From assembly GCF_035594125.1 (NCBI RefSeq), contig NC_087151.1, positions 20,537,253 to 20,601,252 of the forward strand: a stretch of 64,000 nt of DNA. Direction: 5' to 3'. A program made the translations under genes and the position numbers. The notes beneath the pieces are model-generated. The model was not told the DNA's origin and made no database searches. It saw only the letters and a program-made list of their open reading frames with translations. Below are positions 48,708 through 62,111 of the stretch, piece after piece; the first letter of the stretch is position 1; each line of letters begins with the position of its first letter. The stretch is from Scylla paramamosain. Taxonomy: Eukaryota > Arthropoda > Malacostraca > Decapoda > Portunidae.

Positions 48708-49755
48708 TGAGATTGTTCTGTTTCTCCTTAAGGGATGTTTTTCATGAATTTTAGCGTTTTGATACGCAAAACCTGAAAAAAAAAACATGTTTTTGGCAGT
48801 TGTTTTATTTTCTAATAAGATATCTTAAGATATCTTGAGATATCTAACTAAATAAAAAAAAACAGTCATAATGCAGGTTTTTGGTAATATAGATGTCTTT
48901 CTTAATATAGGTATATAGGTATATATGCATACAGGTAAGCATTTTGAAGTTTTCGCACCTATCATAGTGAATAAGATTCATAATTCATAACGCTTTTCTT
49001 AATGTTGTTCTGTTTCTGAATATAGAGTACTATTTTTGTGTTTTAGCGTCCTGATTACTTTTGTTTGTGATTATTTCGTTTCGTTTCCCTATACTGGAAC
49101 CTTTGCATAGGTTTTGGCATTTTGATATCTAACAAAAAACACTTAAAACACACGTTTTTTTTTTAATATTATATGCTGATTTTTATTTTATTTTATTTAT
49201 TTATTTTTTTTTCTAGAAAGGGTTCTTTCTCTGCATTTTGGCGTTTTGGTACGTAACATGGTGAATCACACTCATAATACACATTTTTGTAATGATGCTG
49301 TTTTTGTTCCCCCAATATAGAGGAATATTCATAAGTTTTAGCGTTTCAGCACCGAAGAATCTTAAAAACACTCATAAGATACGTTTGTGGTAATATCGTT
49401 TAGTTTCCTCATATGTGCTACATTGCATATGTTTAGGCGTTTTTGCACCTAATGAACTTAAAAACGCTAAGTACACACGTTTTTGATAAAGTTATGTTCC
49501 TCCGGAACATAACTTTTTTGATACCTTAGAACATAAAAAAAAGAAAAAAAACATACACGTTTGTGATTATATCATTTCATTATATATGCTAATTTGCATG
49601 TATTATGCAATTTCGTATCTAACAAGCTGAAAAACAATCAAAACTCATGCTTTTGGAAATTTATTTTTTTATTTATTTTTTGTTGTACCTAACAAACTGA
49701 AAATACTTGAAGTACACATTTTTGAAAAATGTTGTTCTGTTTCCCCAAGTAGAAG
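48708..49755 (-). repeat. Satellite block, reverse orientation, starting with segment A'
   Basis: Begins with the second copy of segment A (48708-48921), then reverse monomers up to an orientation switch near 49750. No genes. Confidence 0.82.
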
Positions 49756-51894
49756 AACAAAATCCATAGGAAGTACCCTATATGGGAAAGTAAAATACAT
49801 TAAGAGAAGCGATTTATGTGCATTTTTTTTTTTTTACTTCTTAGGTACAAAAAGGCGAAAAGGCGTTAATAGCACTCTATATGGAGAAACGAAACACCAT
49901 TGACAAAAACCTATTTTTTTGTGAGTGTTTTTGAACTATTTAAGTATCAAAACGCTAAAGCTCAAATAACCCTTTATAGAAAAACAAAAGACATTCAGAT
50001 AAGAGACATTTCAGATATGAGAGTTTTGAGCTTCTTAGGTACCAAAACGCGAAATCGCATCAGTAACACCCTATATCGAGAAAAGAACATAACCAAAAAC
50101 TTGAATTTCAAGTGTTTTTCTTTTTTAGGTACAAAAAAAGCAAAAATGCTTACAAAGTCAATTATATTAAGAAATTAAATGACATTACTAGAAACATATT
50201 TTGAGTATTTTTGTGCATGTTAGGCTCCAAAACTCTAAGAAGAAAGAATAAGTATGGAAAGCACCCAATATGGGAATAGAAAAGAACTTTACCAAAATTT
50301 TATCTTTTTCGGCTTCTTACGTACCAAAACGCTAAAACGCATGCAAAACACCCTGTAAGAAGAAACAGAATAATATTACCAAAATAAATAAAAATTTGAG
50401 TGTTTTGAGCTTGTCACGTACAAAAACGCCAAAATACATGGAAAGTACACTATATGAGGAAACGAAAGAATATTATGAGAAACGTTTATTATGAGTGTTT
50501 TTACCTTCTTATGTAACAAAACGTGATAAAACATGAATAGCACTCTAAATGGAGAAACTGAACATTACTAAAACTTTTATTTTAGTGTATTTCACATGAT
50601 TTAGGTACCAAAACGCCAAAATGCATGCAAAGCAGTCTATATGGCAAAAAAAGACAACATTTCCAGAAAAGTGCCTTTCGAGTGTTCATGAGCGTGTTAG
50701 GCAGCAAAACGCTAAAAAAAAAAAAAATGGAAAACACTTTATATGGAAAAAGAAAACAAGATTACTAAAATCATGTCTTTTGAGTGTTTTGAACTATTTA
50801 TGTACCAAAACGATAAAACGCAGAGAAAACATCCCTTATGGGAAAACACAATAACGTTACCAAAAAAAAAAAAGTATTTTGAGTGTTTTTCCTCATGTTA
50901 CGTACAAAAAATGCGAAAAATGTGTAGAAAGTATCCTATATGGGGAAACGAAAGGACATTATGAGAACCGTTTATTATTAGTGTTTTTTTTTTAAGATAC
51001 CAAAACTCGAGAGCACATGACACTCTATATGGAGAAACAGAACATTAACAAAAACGTCTATTTTAAATGTATATCACATCTTTAGGTATCAAACAACCAA
51101 AATGCATACAAAGCACATTAACTGGAGAAAGGAAACGAGATTTCAAAAAAATATATCTTTGACGAGTGTGCTAAGCACCATATCGCTAAAAAGCATGGAA
51201 AGGAATCTCTATGGGAAAAGAAAGCAACATTACAAATAACGACTTTTTTCAGTCCTTTGAGGTACTTACGTACCAGAACGCTAAAACGGATGGAAAACAA
51301 CCTTTTATGGCGAAACAGAATAACATTACTAAAAATCAATACCTTGTGTGTTTTTTTTAGCTTGTTACTTAGAAAAAGCCATAATGCATGCAAAATACTC
51401 TACATGGGGAAACGAAAAGACATTATGAGAAACGTGTATTATGAATTTTTGGGATTTTTAGGTAACAAAATGCTAAAACGCATGAGTAGGACTTTATACG
51501 GAGAAAAAAGAACAACGCTACAAAAAAGAGTATTTTGAGGGCATTTCACATTGTTAGGTATCAAAACGCCAAAAATGCATGTAAAGCACTTTATATAAGA
51601 AAAGGAAAAGAAATTTCCACAAACGTGTCTTTTGACTGTATATGAGCGTGCTAGGCACCAAAATGATAAAAACATGGGAAAGCAAAATATCATTACGAAA
51701 AATGATTATTTTCATTTTTTTTAGTTACTTTCGTAGGAAACGCATGAAAACACCTCTTATGTGCAATAATAGAATAAATTTACCAAAATCGTGTATTTTG
51801 AGTGTTTTTCAGCTTGTTACGTAGAGAAATACCAAAAAGCATGCAAACTACTGCATATAGGGCAATGAAAAGACATTATCAGAATTATGCATTA

Positions 51895-51968
<74 letters not shown>

Positions 51969-54900
51969 GGTAAGAAAACACGAAAACTGTTAATAGCACT
52001 CAATATGGAGAAAAGGAAAAAAAAAATACGAAAAACGTGTATTTTTATTGTTTTTTACATTGTTAGGTACCAAAACGCAGAAATGTATGCAGAAATGTAT
52101 GCAGAAATGCATCCCCTTAAATGGGGAAAAGAAAAGACATTACAAGAAACGTATCTGTTGAGTGTTTTCCTGGATATTAGGCACCAAAACGCTTAACAGC
52201 ATGGAAAGCACCATATATGGAATCAGAAAACAACCTAACTAAAAACAAGTATTTTGTACGTTTTTAACTACTTACGTACAAAAACACCAAAATATAAAGG
52301 AAAGGACATTACGAGAACCGTGTATTTTGAGTGTTTTGAGCTTCTTAGGCACCAAAAATGCTAAAATGCATGAATAGCACTCTATAAAGAGAAAGAGAAC
52401 ATTACCAAAAACGTCTATTTTGAGCGTGTTTCTTATTCTTAGGCACGAAAACGCCAAAATGCACGCAAAACGCACTATATGGGGAAAGGCAACGAAATTT
52501 GGAAAAAAAACATGTTTTTTGAGTATTTATGAGCGTGCTACGAACCATAACGCTAAAAAGTATGGAAATCAAACTATATGGGAAATCAAACCAACATTAC
52601 CAAAAAAGTCAGTAGTTTTTGAGCCAAAACGCTAAGACGTTTGTAAAGCACCCTTTATAAGGAAAAACAAACTATTACAAAAATATTAGTAATCTGAGTT
52701 TTTTGAGGTTGTTACGTAGAAAAATGCCAAAATGCGTCCAAAGTATCCTGTATAAGGAAAGGAAATGATACTACAAGAAACATGTATTATAATTTTTTTC
52801 TTAGATATCTAAACACTAAAATGCATGAAAAAGCACTCTATATCTTAGGTATCAAAGCACTAAAACGGATGAATAGCATTCCATATGTAGAAACAAAACA
52901 ATATTATCAAAAACGTGCATTTTTAAGTGTTTTTAACATTGATAGGTACCAAAATGCGAAAATGCATAAATAGCACCTTATATGGGGAAAGGAAACAAGA
53001 TTTCCAGAAACGTGTCTTTTGAGTGGTTATGAGCGTGCTAGGTACTAAAACGCTAAAAAGCATAGAAAACACTTTATAAGGGAAAGGAAAACAACATTAC
53101 CGAAAACGTGTCTTTTGTGTGTTTTTGAGGTGCATACTGAGCTAATACTCATGCAAAACACCCTTTATGGGGGAAACACAATAACTTTACTAAAAAAGTG
53201 TACTTTGAGGGTTTTTATTTAGCTTATTACGTAAAAAAGCCAAAATGCATGTAAAATACGCTAAACGGAATAACGAAAAGACATTATAAGAAACTTTTAT
53301 TATGAGAGTTTTAAGCTTCTTAGGTACCAAAATGTTAAAACGCACGATTAGCATTCTATTTTGGAGAAAAAGGACATTTCCAGAAACGTGTTTTTTTTTT
53401 TTTCAGAGTTTTTCACATTGATAGATACCAAAACGCAAAAAACATTAAATGCCCCCTATATGGAGAAACCAAGAGACATTACGTGTCTTTTCAGTGTTTT
53501 TTTTTTTTTTAGTGTTAGGTACAAAAAAACGCTAATAATAATGGAAAACACAAATACAAAACATTAAGTGTGTCTTCGGACAATTTTTTTTTAACTTCTT
53601 ACATACCAAAACGCTGAAAGGCATGGCTAAGGAGAATTACATTACCAAAAAAACAAGTATTTTTAGCTTTTTAAGGTTGTTATATGGGGAAACGAAAAGA
53701 CATTATGAGAAACATGTATTATGAGAGTTTTTGAGTTTCTTAGGTACCAAAACTCGAAAACGCATGAATAGCACTCTGGTGAAAAGAACAATATTACAAA
53801 ATATGAATATACCAAGTGTATTTCACATTTTTAGATGGCATAACGCTAAAATGCATGCAAATCACAATATATGAGGAAAAGAAACGACATTTTCAGAAAC
53901 GTGTCAGAGACGTCTCAAGAGCATTACCAAAAACGGGTATTTTTAAGTGTTTTGAGCTTGTTACGTACATAAATGCCAAAATATATGGAAGTACACTATA
54001 TGGGGAAAGGAAAGGACCTTACAAAAACCGTGTCGTATGAATGTTTTTGAGCTTTTTAGGTAGCATAACTCGAAAACGCATGAATATAATTTTATATGGA
54101 GAAATATAACATTACCAAAAACACGTATTTTGACTGTAATTCACATTTTTATGTACCAAAACGCCAAAATGCACGCAAAACACCCTTTATGCGAAAAAGA
54201 AACGAGATTTATATAACCTGCCTTTTGCGTATTTATGAACGTGCTAGTCACTATAACGCTAAAAAAAAAAAAAAAACCATGGGAAGATCCTAATATTGAA
54301 AAACAAAACATTACGAAACACGTTTCTTTTCATAGTTTATGATCTACTTACAAGTCAAAACGTTAAAGCCCATGTAAAAAAAAATCTCTATGAATGAAAA
54401 TAACATTACAAAAAACAAGTATATCGAGTGTTTTTTTTACTTTTTACTTAGAAAAATGCAAAATGCATTTTTCTAAGTAAAAATAAAAAATCTTTTTGCA
54501 TTTTTACTTAGAATTTTTTTATTTTTTCCATTTGCCCAAAATGCAAAAAATATTTTATTGAAAAAACACTATAACATTAACAAAAACAATTTATTTTAGT
54601 GTTTTTAACCTTGTTATGGACAAACATAGGGAAACAAAAGGACACTATGAGAAACGTTTGTTATGAGTGTTTTTGATCTTCTTGGTATTAAAACTTGAAA
54701 CAGCATGAATACCACTCAATATGGAGAAAGAAAACAAAATTACAAAAAATATGTGCTTTGAGTGTATTTCACATTATTAGGTACCAAACCGCCAGCATAT
54801 ACGGAAAGCATACTATATGGGGAAAGGAAACGACTTTAAAAAAATAAAACAATGTCTTTTAAATATTTATGAGTACGTGGTAGTCACCATAACCCTAAAA

Positions 54901-55055
54901 AGCATGGAAACACCTTATATGAGAAAACAAAACAACTTTACCAAAAAGTTTTCTTTTTAGTGTTTTTTTTTTTTTAGCTACTTACATAGCAAAAAACTGA
55001 AACGCATGCAAAACACCCTTTAAGGAGAAACAGAAAAACATTACCAAAAATAAAG
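49756..55055 (+). repeat. Satellite block, forward orientation, 5-mer higher-order form
   Basis: Monomers preceded by GAGCGTG-type links recur at about 50213, 50690, 51165, 51645, 52530 and 53025; most intervals are about 475-495 bases, i.e. five monomers. The order is CATGCAAAGCAC, AAAGCATGGAAAGCACC, ACGCATGCAAAACACCC, ATGCATGCAAAGTACCC, ACGCATGAATAGCACTC. A (TTA)n tract sits at 51892-51966. Short frames here are shadows. No genes. Confidence 0.85.
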
Positions 55056-55295
55056 GAGAAGGCAGTAGGCACCTGCCGAAACGATAATTACTCCCAGTGA
55101 GGTCTAAAACACAGTTCAGGGGGTGCTGTGAACTTATCATTAAACCCAGCAGTGACCTCACTGAACGTTTCCCTTTGTGTCTCACAACACAAGGGGGCAG
55201 TCACAGCCTGCCCTCTAAAGACAACTCTCTTCCTCCACACAAAACTACAAGCACCTAATAACACACACACCCTTCTCAAAAATTTTAAAATCATC

Positions 55296-56117
55296 ATGGC
55301 GACTCTTACACCATCCTCAGAGTCCTCATCTGGGGAGGGGACCATAAATGTCCCCAGGTCCAACTGCCTTTCTGTCGACGACCCTAAGTGTCTTGACACC
55401 CCCCTCAACTTTTTCTTCATTAACTTCTGCAACATTCGCGGTCTAAGATCTAATTTTCAGTCTGTAGGGCACCACCTCTCCTCTTCTAAACCTCATCTTC
55501 TTTTCCTCACTGAAACTCAGGTGTCTGAGGCAACTGACAGTAGCCCCTTTTCTATTCCCTCCTACTTTCTCTATCCTCATTTTCGATCCAAAGTTGGATG
55601 CTGTGTTTATGTGCGCAGTGACTTAACCTACTGTCGTGCCCACACTCTTGAATCTTCCGAGTTTTCCACCATCTGGCTACGACTACAGAGTCACTCTCAA
55701 ACTAAATTTATCTGTGCTGTATACCTCTCACCTAACTCCTTTAACAATAAAAAATTCTTTGACTATTTAACTTCCAAAGTGGAGCACATTCTGACTCTCT
55801 TCCCTTTTGCAGAGATCTCCATTCTTGGAGACTTCAATGTTCACCACCAGCTTTGGCTTTCCTCTCTCTTCACTGACCATCCTGGTGAACTAGCCTTCAA
55901 CTTTGCTATACTCCATGACCTAGAGCAATTGGAGCAACACCCTACTCGTATTCCTGACCGTCTTGGAGATATGCCCAACATTCTTGACCTTTTCCTGACC
56001 TCTAATCCTTCTGCTTATGCTGTCACCCTTTCTTCTCCGTTGGGCTCCTCCGATCACAATCTCATATCTGTATCTTGTCCTATCGCTCCAATCCTTCCTC
56101 AGGATCCCCTTAAGTGA
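55296..56117 (+). CDS. AP-like endonuclease part of non-LTR retrotransposon copy 4
   Basis: The likely start is ATG 55296 ([10 protein letters not shown]); the open frame reaches upstream only through a non-ATG codon. The catalytic landmarks of the exonuclease-endonuclease-phosphatase fold appear in order: [27 protein letters not shown] and SSDHNLISV. The enzyme would nick target DNA for target-primed reverse transcription. The frame ends with TGA at 56117, short of the RT domain, so it is separated from its polymerase by a break. Confidence 0.82.
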   Translation: MATLTPSSESSSGEGTINVPRSNCLSVDDPKCLDTPLNFFFINFCNIRGLRSNFQSVGHHLSSSKPHLLFLTETQVSEATDSSPFSIPSYFLYPHFRSKVGCCVYVRSDLTYCRAHTLESSEFSTIWLRLQSHSQTKFICAVYLSPNSFNNKKFFDYLTSKVEHILTLFPFAEISILGDFNVHHQLWLSSLFTDHPGELAFNFAILHDLEQLEQHPTRIPDRLGDMPNILDLFLTSNPSAYAVTLSSPLGSSDHNLISVSCPIAPILPQDPLK

Positions 56118-56419
56118 AGATGACTCTAGCGTTTTGCCTCTGCTAGTTGGAGGGACCTGAGGAGGTATTTTTCTGACTTTCCTTGGAATGACTACTGCTT
56201 CCGTGTCAGAGACCCGTCTTTGTGTGCTGAGCACATAACAGGGGTGATAGTGTCTGGCATGGAGGCGTACATTCCTCATTCTTTTTCTCGACCTAAACCT
56301 TCCAAACCTTGGTTTAACAGCTTGTTTTCGTGCTATCCATGGTAGAGAGGTGGCCCACAAAAGGTACTTAAGCCTTCCATCACAAGATCTAACTCCTCTC
56401 GTAACTTCTGGCATCTAAC

Positions 56420-58080
56420 CAAAAATATCTCCAATAACTTTGCTTCTTCTTCTTTCCCTTCTTTATTTCAACTTGATGGCACCACTGTTATCACATCTAT
56501 TTCTAAAGCTGAACTCTTCGCTCAAACATTTGCTAAAAACTCTATCTTGGACGATTCAGGGCTTGTTCCTCCCTCTCCTCCACCCTCTGACTACTTCATA
56601 CTACCTATTAAAATTCTTCGCAATGATGTTTTCCATGCCCTTGCTGGCCTAAACCTTCGAAAGGCTTATGGACCTGATGGGGTCCCTCCTATTGTTCTCC
56701 GAAACTGTTTCTCCGTGCTTGCACTTTGCCTAGTCAAACTCTTTGCCTACATTTAACCTGTTCCTAAAAAGGGTGACCGTTCTAATCCCTCAAACTACAG
56801 TCCTATTGCTTTGATTTCCTGCCTATCTAAAGATTTTAAATCTCTCCTCAACAGAAAGATTCTTAAACATCTATCACTTCACAAACTTTCATCTAATCAC
56901 CAGTATGTGTTCCGTCAAGGCCGCTCTACTGGTGATCTTCTGGCTTTCCTTACTGAGTTTCTTTTAGATATTTTGGTGAAAATTTTGTTGTTGCCTTGGA
57001 CATATCAAAAGCTTTTTGATAGAGTCTGGCACAAAGCTTTGATTTCCAAACTACCCTCCTACGGCTTCTATCCTTCTCTCTGTAACTTCATCTTAAGTTT
57101 CCTTTCTGACCGTTCTATTGCTTCTGTGGTAGACGGTCACTGTTCTTCTCCTAAATCTATTAACAGTGGTGTTTCTCAGGGTTCTGTCCTGTCACCCACT
57201 CTCTTCTTATTATTCATTAATGATCTTCTAAACCAAACTTCTTGTCCTATCCACTCCTACGCTAATGATACCACCCTGCACTTTTCCACGTCTTTTCATA
57301 GACGTCCAACCTTTCAGGAGGTAAACATTTCACGCACGGAAGCCACAGAATGCTTCATTTCTGATCTTTCTGAAATTTCTGATTGGGGCAGAGCAAACTT
57401 GGTATTGTTCAATGCCTCAAAAATTCAATTCCTTCATCTATGAACTCGACACAACCTTCCTGAGAACTATCCCTTCATCTTCAATGACACTCAACTGTAC
57501 CCCTCTTCTACACTGAACATCCTCGGTCTGTCCTTTACTTATAATCTGAACTATAAACTTCATATTTCATCTCTAGCTAAAAAAGCTTCTATGAAGGTAG
57601 GTGTTCTGAGACGTCTCTGCCAGTTTTTCTCACCCTTCCCCAGCTGTTAACTCTTATCCGTCCATGTATGGAGTATGCTTCACATATCTTGGGGGGTTCC
57701 ACTCATACTGGTCTTTTAGACAGGGTGGAATTAACAGCGTTTCGTCTCATCAACTCCTCTCCTCTAAATGACTGTCTTCAGCCTCTCTCTCACCGCCGCA
57801 ATGTTGCATCTCTAGCTATCTTCTACCACTATTTTCATGCTAACTGCTCTTCTGATCTTGCTAACTGCATGCCTCCTCTCCTCCCGCGGCCTCAATGCAC
57901 AAGACTTTCTTTCTTTCTCTCACCCCTATTGCTGTCCACCTCTCTAATGCAAGAGTTAACCGGTATTCTCAATCATTCATTCCTTTCTCTGGTAAACTCT
58001 GGAAGTCTCTGCCTGCTTCTGTATTTTTACCTTCCTATGACTTAAATTCCTTCAAGAGGGAGGTTTCAAGACACTTATCC
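56420..58080 (+). pseudogene. Reverse transcriptase and 3' domain of copy 4, broken
   Basis: Pieces in several frames: KAYGPDGVPPIVLRN (56547-56756), FRQGRSTGDLLAF, SQGSVLSPTLFLLFINDLL and YANDTTLHF (56811-57443), and a 3' domain (57668-58045). The catalytic YADD box reads YAND, losing one metal-binding Asp. There are deletions near 56745 and 57650. Not active. Confidence 0.85.
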
Positions 58081-58180
58081 ACCAATTTTTGACTACTGCC
58101 TTGACCCTTTTATGAGACTGGCATTTCAGTGGGCATTTTTTTGTTTTTTTTGTTTCCCTTGGCCAGTATCCCTCCTTTAT

Positions 58181-58845
58181 GAAAAAAAAAAAGTATTTTG
58201 AGTGTTTTGAGGTTTTTAGAAAAACACCGAAAATGCAGGCAAAGATCCTTATATGGGGAAACAAAAAGGCATTACAAAAAATCGTGTATTATGAGAGTTT
58301 TTCAGCTTCTTATGTACCAAAGCGGTAAAAGGAATGAAAAGCACTCTATATGTAGAAACACAAGAACATTACAAAAAAAAAAAAAAGAAAAAAAAAATTT
58401 GACTGTCTCACATTGTTAAGTACTAAATACCAAAATGCATGCACAACACCCTTTATGGGGAATGGAAGCAAAATTTATAGAAATGTCTTTTTTGAGTTAT
58501 TTTTTTTTTCATCGTGTTAGGCAGCAAAATGCTAAAAACCATGGAAAACACCCTATATAGAAAAAAAAAAACACCAAAAACGTGTCTTTTGAGTTTTTTC
58601 AGCTTCTTACATACTAAAACCCTAAAACTCAAGCAAAACACCGTTTTTAGAAAAAAAAAACACAATAACTTTACAATAAACGTGTATTTTATTTGTTTTG
58701 AGCTTGTTACGTAGAAAAATGCAAAAATGCATGGAAAGTATTCTATAAGAAAACAAAAAAAGATATTAAGAGAAAAGTGTATAAAGAGAGTTTTTGTGTT
58801 TTTAGGTACCAAAACGACATTACCAGAAACGTGTCTTTTGAATGT

Positions 58846-58894
<49 letters not shown>

Positions 58895-60668
58895 CATGGA
58901 AATCACCCTCTATGGGAATATAAAACTATAAGAAAAACGTGCCATTTTTTTTTTTAGTTTGTTTTTGAACTTCTTGCGTACATAAACGCTAAAACGTATG
59001 TAAAACACCATTCATGATTAAACAGAATAACATTACCGAAAACAAGTATTTTGAGTGTTTTTGAGCTTCTTACATTGAAAAACACCCAACTGCATGCAAA
59101 ATACCCTATATGGGAAAATGAAATGACATTACGAGAAACATGTATTATGAGTGTTTCTAAGGTACCAAAATGTTAAAATGCTTTAATAGGACTCTATATG
59201 GAGAAATAGAACAACATTACCACAAATGTGTTTTTTGAGAATATTTCACATTATTAGATACCAAACCACCAAAATGCATGTATAGCACCCTCGATGGGGA
59301 AAGGAAACGACATTTTCAGAAACATGTCTTTTGAGTGTTTTTGAGCGTGTTAGGCACCAAGACGCTAAAAAAAAAAAAAAGAAACATGGCAATCAGCCTA
59401 CATAAGAAAAGAAAACAACATAACCAAAAACGTGTTTTTTAAAGTGTTTTTGAGGTACTTACTAAAACCCTAAAACGCAGGGAAAACACCTTTTAAGGAG
59501 AAACACAATAACTTTACCAATTACGTGAATTTTGAGTGTTTTTGAGCTTGTTACGTACAAAAACGCCAAAATGCATGGAAAATACCCTATATGGAGAAAG
59601 GAAAGAACATTACGAGAAACGTGTATTATGAAAGTTTTTGAGCTCGTTAGGTATCAAAACGCTAATACGCACAAATAGCACACTCTATATTGAGAAACAG
59701 GAAAACATCACCAAAAATCTGTATTTTGAGCGTATTTCACATTATTACGTACAAAAATGTAATGTAATGGAATACAGTACAAGAATGTAATGGACGCAAA
59801 GCACCTTATATGGGTAAAGGGAACTATATATCTAAAATTGTCTATTTTCATCCTTTATAAGCGTGCTAGCCACAAAAACCAGGAAAAGCATGGAAAGCAC
59901 CTCATATTAGAAAACAAAACATAACAAAAAAAATCTCTTTTTTAGTGTTTTTGAGCTACTTATGTACAAAAACGCATGGAAAAAAAAAAAAATTTTTGGA
60001 GAAACACATTACCATAATTTTGCGTGTTTTTGAGCTTGGTACGTAGAAAAAACAAATTGCATGCAAGGAACTCTATATGGGGAAACGAAAAGACATTACG
60101 TGAAACATGTATTATGAGAGTTTTTGATCTTAGGTTCTAAAATAATGAAACGCATGATCATTACAAACGGATCATTACCAAAAAGGTGTATTTTAATCGT
60201 TAGAATGTTAGATACCAAAATGCCAAAATGCATGCAAAGCCCCTTATATAGGGAAACAAAATGTTGTTACAAGAAACGTGTTTTTGATTGTTTTTGAGCG
60301 TGTTAGGTCCCAAAATGATAAAAAGCATGGAAAGCATCTTACATGGGGATACAAACCAATATTACAAGAAACATGTCTTTTATTTTATTTTATTGTATTT
60401 TATTATTTTTTTTACTTACATACCAAAACGCTGAAACGCATGCAAAACACTCTTTTTGGAAATACATAATTACATGACCAAAAAGAAGTATTTTTGGCGT
60501 TTTTTTTTTCACCATGTTATGTTAAAAACGGTTAAATTCTTGCAAAACACTTTATATTAGGAAACGATAAAACATTATGAGGAACGTGTTTTATGACTGT
60601 TTTTAATTTTTTAAGGTAACAAAACGGAAAAACGCGTTAATAGCACTTTTTATAGGGAAAGAAAACAT
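58181..60668 (+). repeat. Satellite block, forward orientation, 5-mer form; left arm of inverted repeat
   Basis: 5-mer type monomers with poly-A expansions (58852-58892). From 58897 onward the block is nearly identical to the reverse complement of 62194-64000. No genes. Confidence 0.87.
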
Positions 60669-62111
60669 TGGGTTTAGGAAGGGGGATAAAAACCCAGGGA
60701 GGAGTTAGGATTCTTTTAATCTAATGTTTCGGCTGAATAGCCATCCTCAGAGAGACTGATTTACATGAGTGAAAACACACTATTTATAACAACATACAAA
60801 ATTTTCTCATTTGACATTCGTACAGAGTATTGCCATCCTGGCGTGTACCTCACCTAATTTTATTTTCCTAGTCAGGTGGCATTGTCCGCCTACGTGACGA
60901 GCCTTTACTGGAGACTTTCCTTGTACCTGACCTAAGGGCCAATCTGGCGGAATTACCCGCCCACCTGATTAAACCTTCTCTGTGGTTAATGACTTCCCTA
61001 GTTGTTATGAGGGCTGCCTCTGTAGCTTTTCTCATTCTTTTCTTCAATCCAACTTTAATTTCTTTAGGCTCTTCCCATTTTGGTAGGTGTTTACATTTTT
61101 CTATGTGCAATACAAGGGAGTTTGATGTGTTGTGTTTTAAAACATCTCTCCTATGCTCTTATTCTTGTTTTAAGTCCCCTGCCTGTTTCTCCTATGTATT
61201 GCTTTGTACAACCTTTACATGGTATGCTGTACACTACGCTGTTATTATTGACAAGTCCGGTCTTTTTAGTCCTCGTTAGCTCACCAATTTTCTCTTCCGC
61301 TAATGTTACTATTTTTAATCCTGTTTTAGACAAATATTTATTAATTATGGAAGCCTTGTCCGAGTTTGGTACACATATATACCTCTCTCTTTCGCTGGTT
61401 GTACAGGGATCTTTATTCTTTTTGTTTTCAGTTGTTATTTTCTTTGCCTTATTCTTAAGCCTAACAAGGAGCCCTTCAGGATAACCCAGCTTTTTGAAAG
61501 TTGATATGATATATCGTATTTCTTGCTCTAGGAAGTTGTTGCTGCAAATTCTGAACGCTCTTAAGTAAAAACCAATAATCACACCAGATTTGACCCTCAT
61601 GCTGTGGGCTGAAAGTTAGTGAATGAAATCGTCCTTATTGGTGGGGTTTCTGTAAACAGAAAAACTGACTCCTTCTTCTTCCCTCCAGATTACCGTATCT
61701 TGGAAAGGTAATCTATTGTCTTGTTCCTCTTCCACCGTAAATTGGATATCCTTATGGACTTTGTTAAGCAATGTTAACTTAATATTTATATTCGTGCCCT
61801 TTGGGACTATAACTATCACATCATCAACATACCTAAGCCATGTTGAGCCTCTACTCATTATTCTCATAAAGTGATCAGTCTCTAGTGTTTCCATATACAA
61901 ACATGCCATAACAGCACTTAGAGGGGATCCCATGGCCAGTCCCTTATGTTGTGAGTACTCTTGTCCCTCGAAAGTGAAGGCACCAAACTTAACACAAAGC
62001 TCAACAAGATTGATGTAGTCCTCCCGAGGGAACGGTAAATTTCGTTATAACCACACCTCCTCCTTTGTCCGATTTGGTGATCATGACGCTATCATCCTTG
62101 CGTAGGTTGTT
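60669..62111 (-). mobile_element. Penelope-like retroelement, 5'-truncated, minus strand
   Basis: Coding pieces on the minus strand: an RT finger segment (DKGGGV) near 62065, RT motifs MGSPLSAVMACLYMETLE and YVDDVIVI (61616-61933), the FSVYRNPTNKDDF block, and a GIY-YIG endonuclease (SVVYSIPCKGC, YIGETGRGLKTRI; 61151-61600). A helical C-terminal segment follows (60868-61110). RT plus GIY-YIG in this order defines Penelope-like elements. Frames are offset between pieces, so it is inactive. The 3' flank includes a sequence with hammerhead-like core strands near 60735. Confidence 0.88.

Larger units (their letters stand above)
55056..58180 (+). mobile_element. Non-LTR retrotransposon copy 4, longest, with 5' leader
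   Basis: About 3.1 kb from a leader starting GGAGAAGGCAGTAGGCACCT to a 3' end in TATGAAAAAAAAAAA, inserted in an A-run of a satellite monomer (ATTACCAAAAA). It has an AP-endonuclease frame, an RT domain and a 3' domain in broken frames. It belongs to the endonuclease/RT non-LTR group near Jockey/I/CR1; I cannot fix the clade from sequence alone. The other three copies are fragments of the same family. Confidence 0.9.

Noticed and set aside
40436..60469. Numerous 60-95-residue Lys/Asn/Thr-rich frames in the satellite
   Set aside because: They follow the monomer period, vary in frame between monomers and encode no recognisable domain.
61080..61484. Hydrophobic 134-residue membrane protein on the plus strand
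   Set aside because: It is antisense to the GIY-YIG region of the Penelope-like element and has no independent support.
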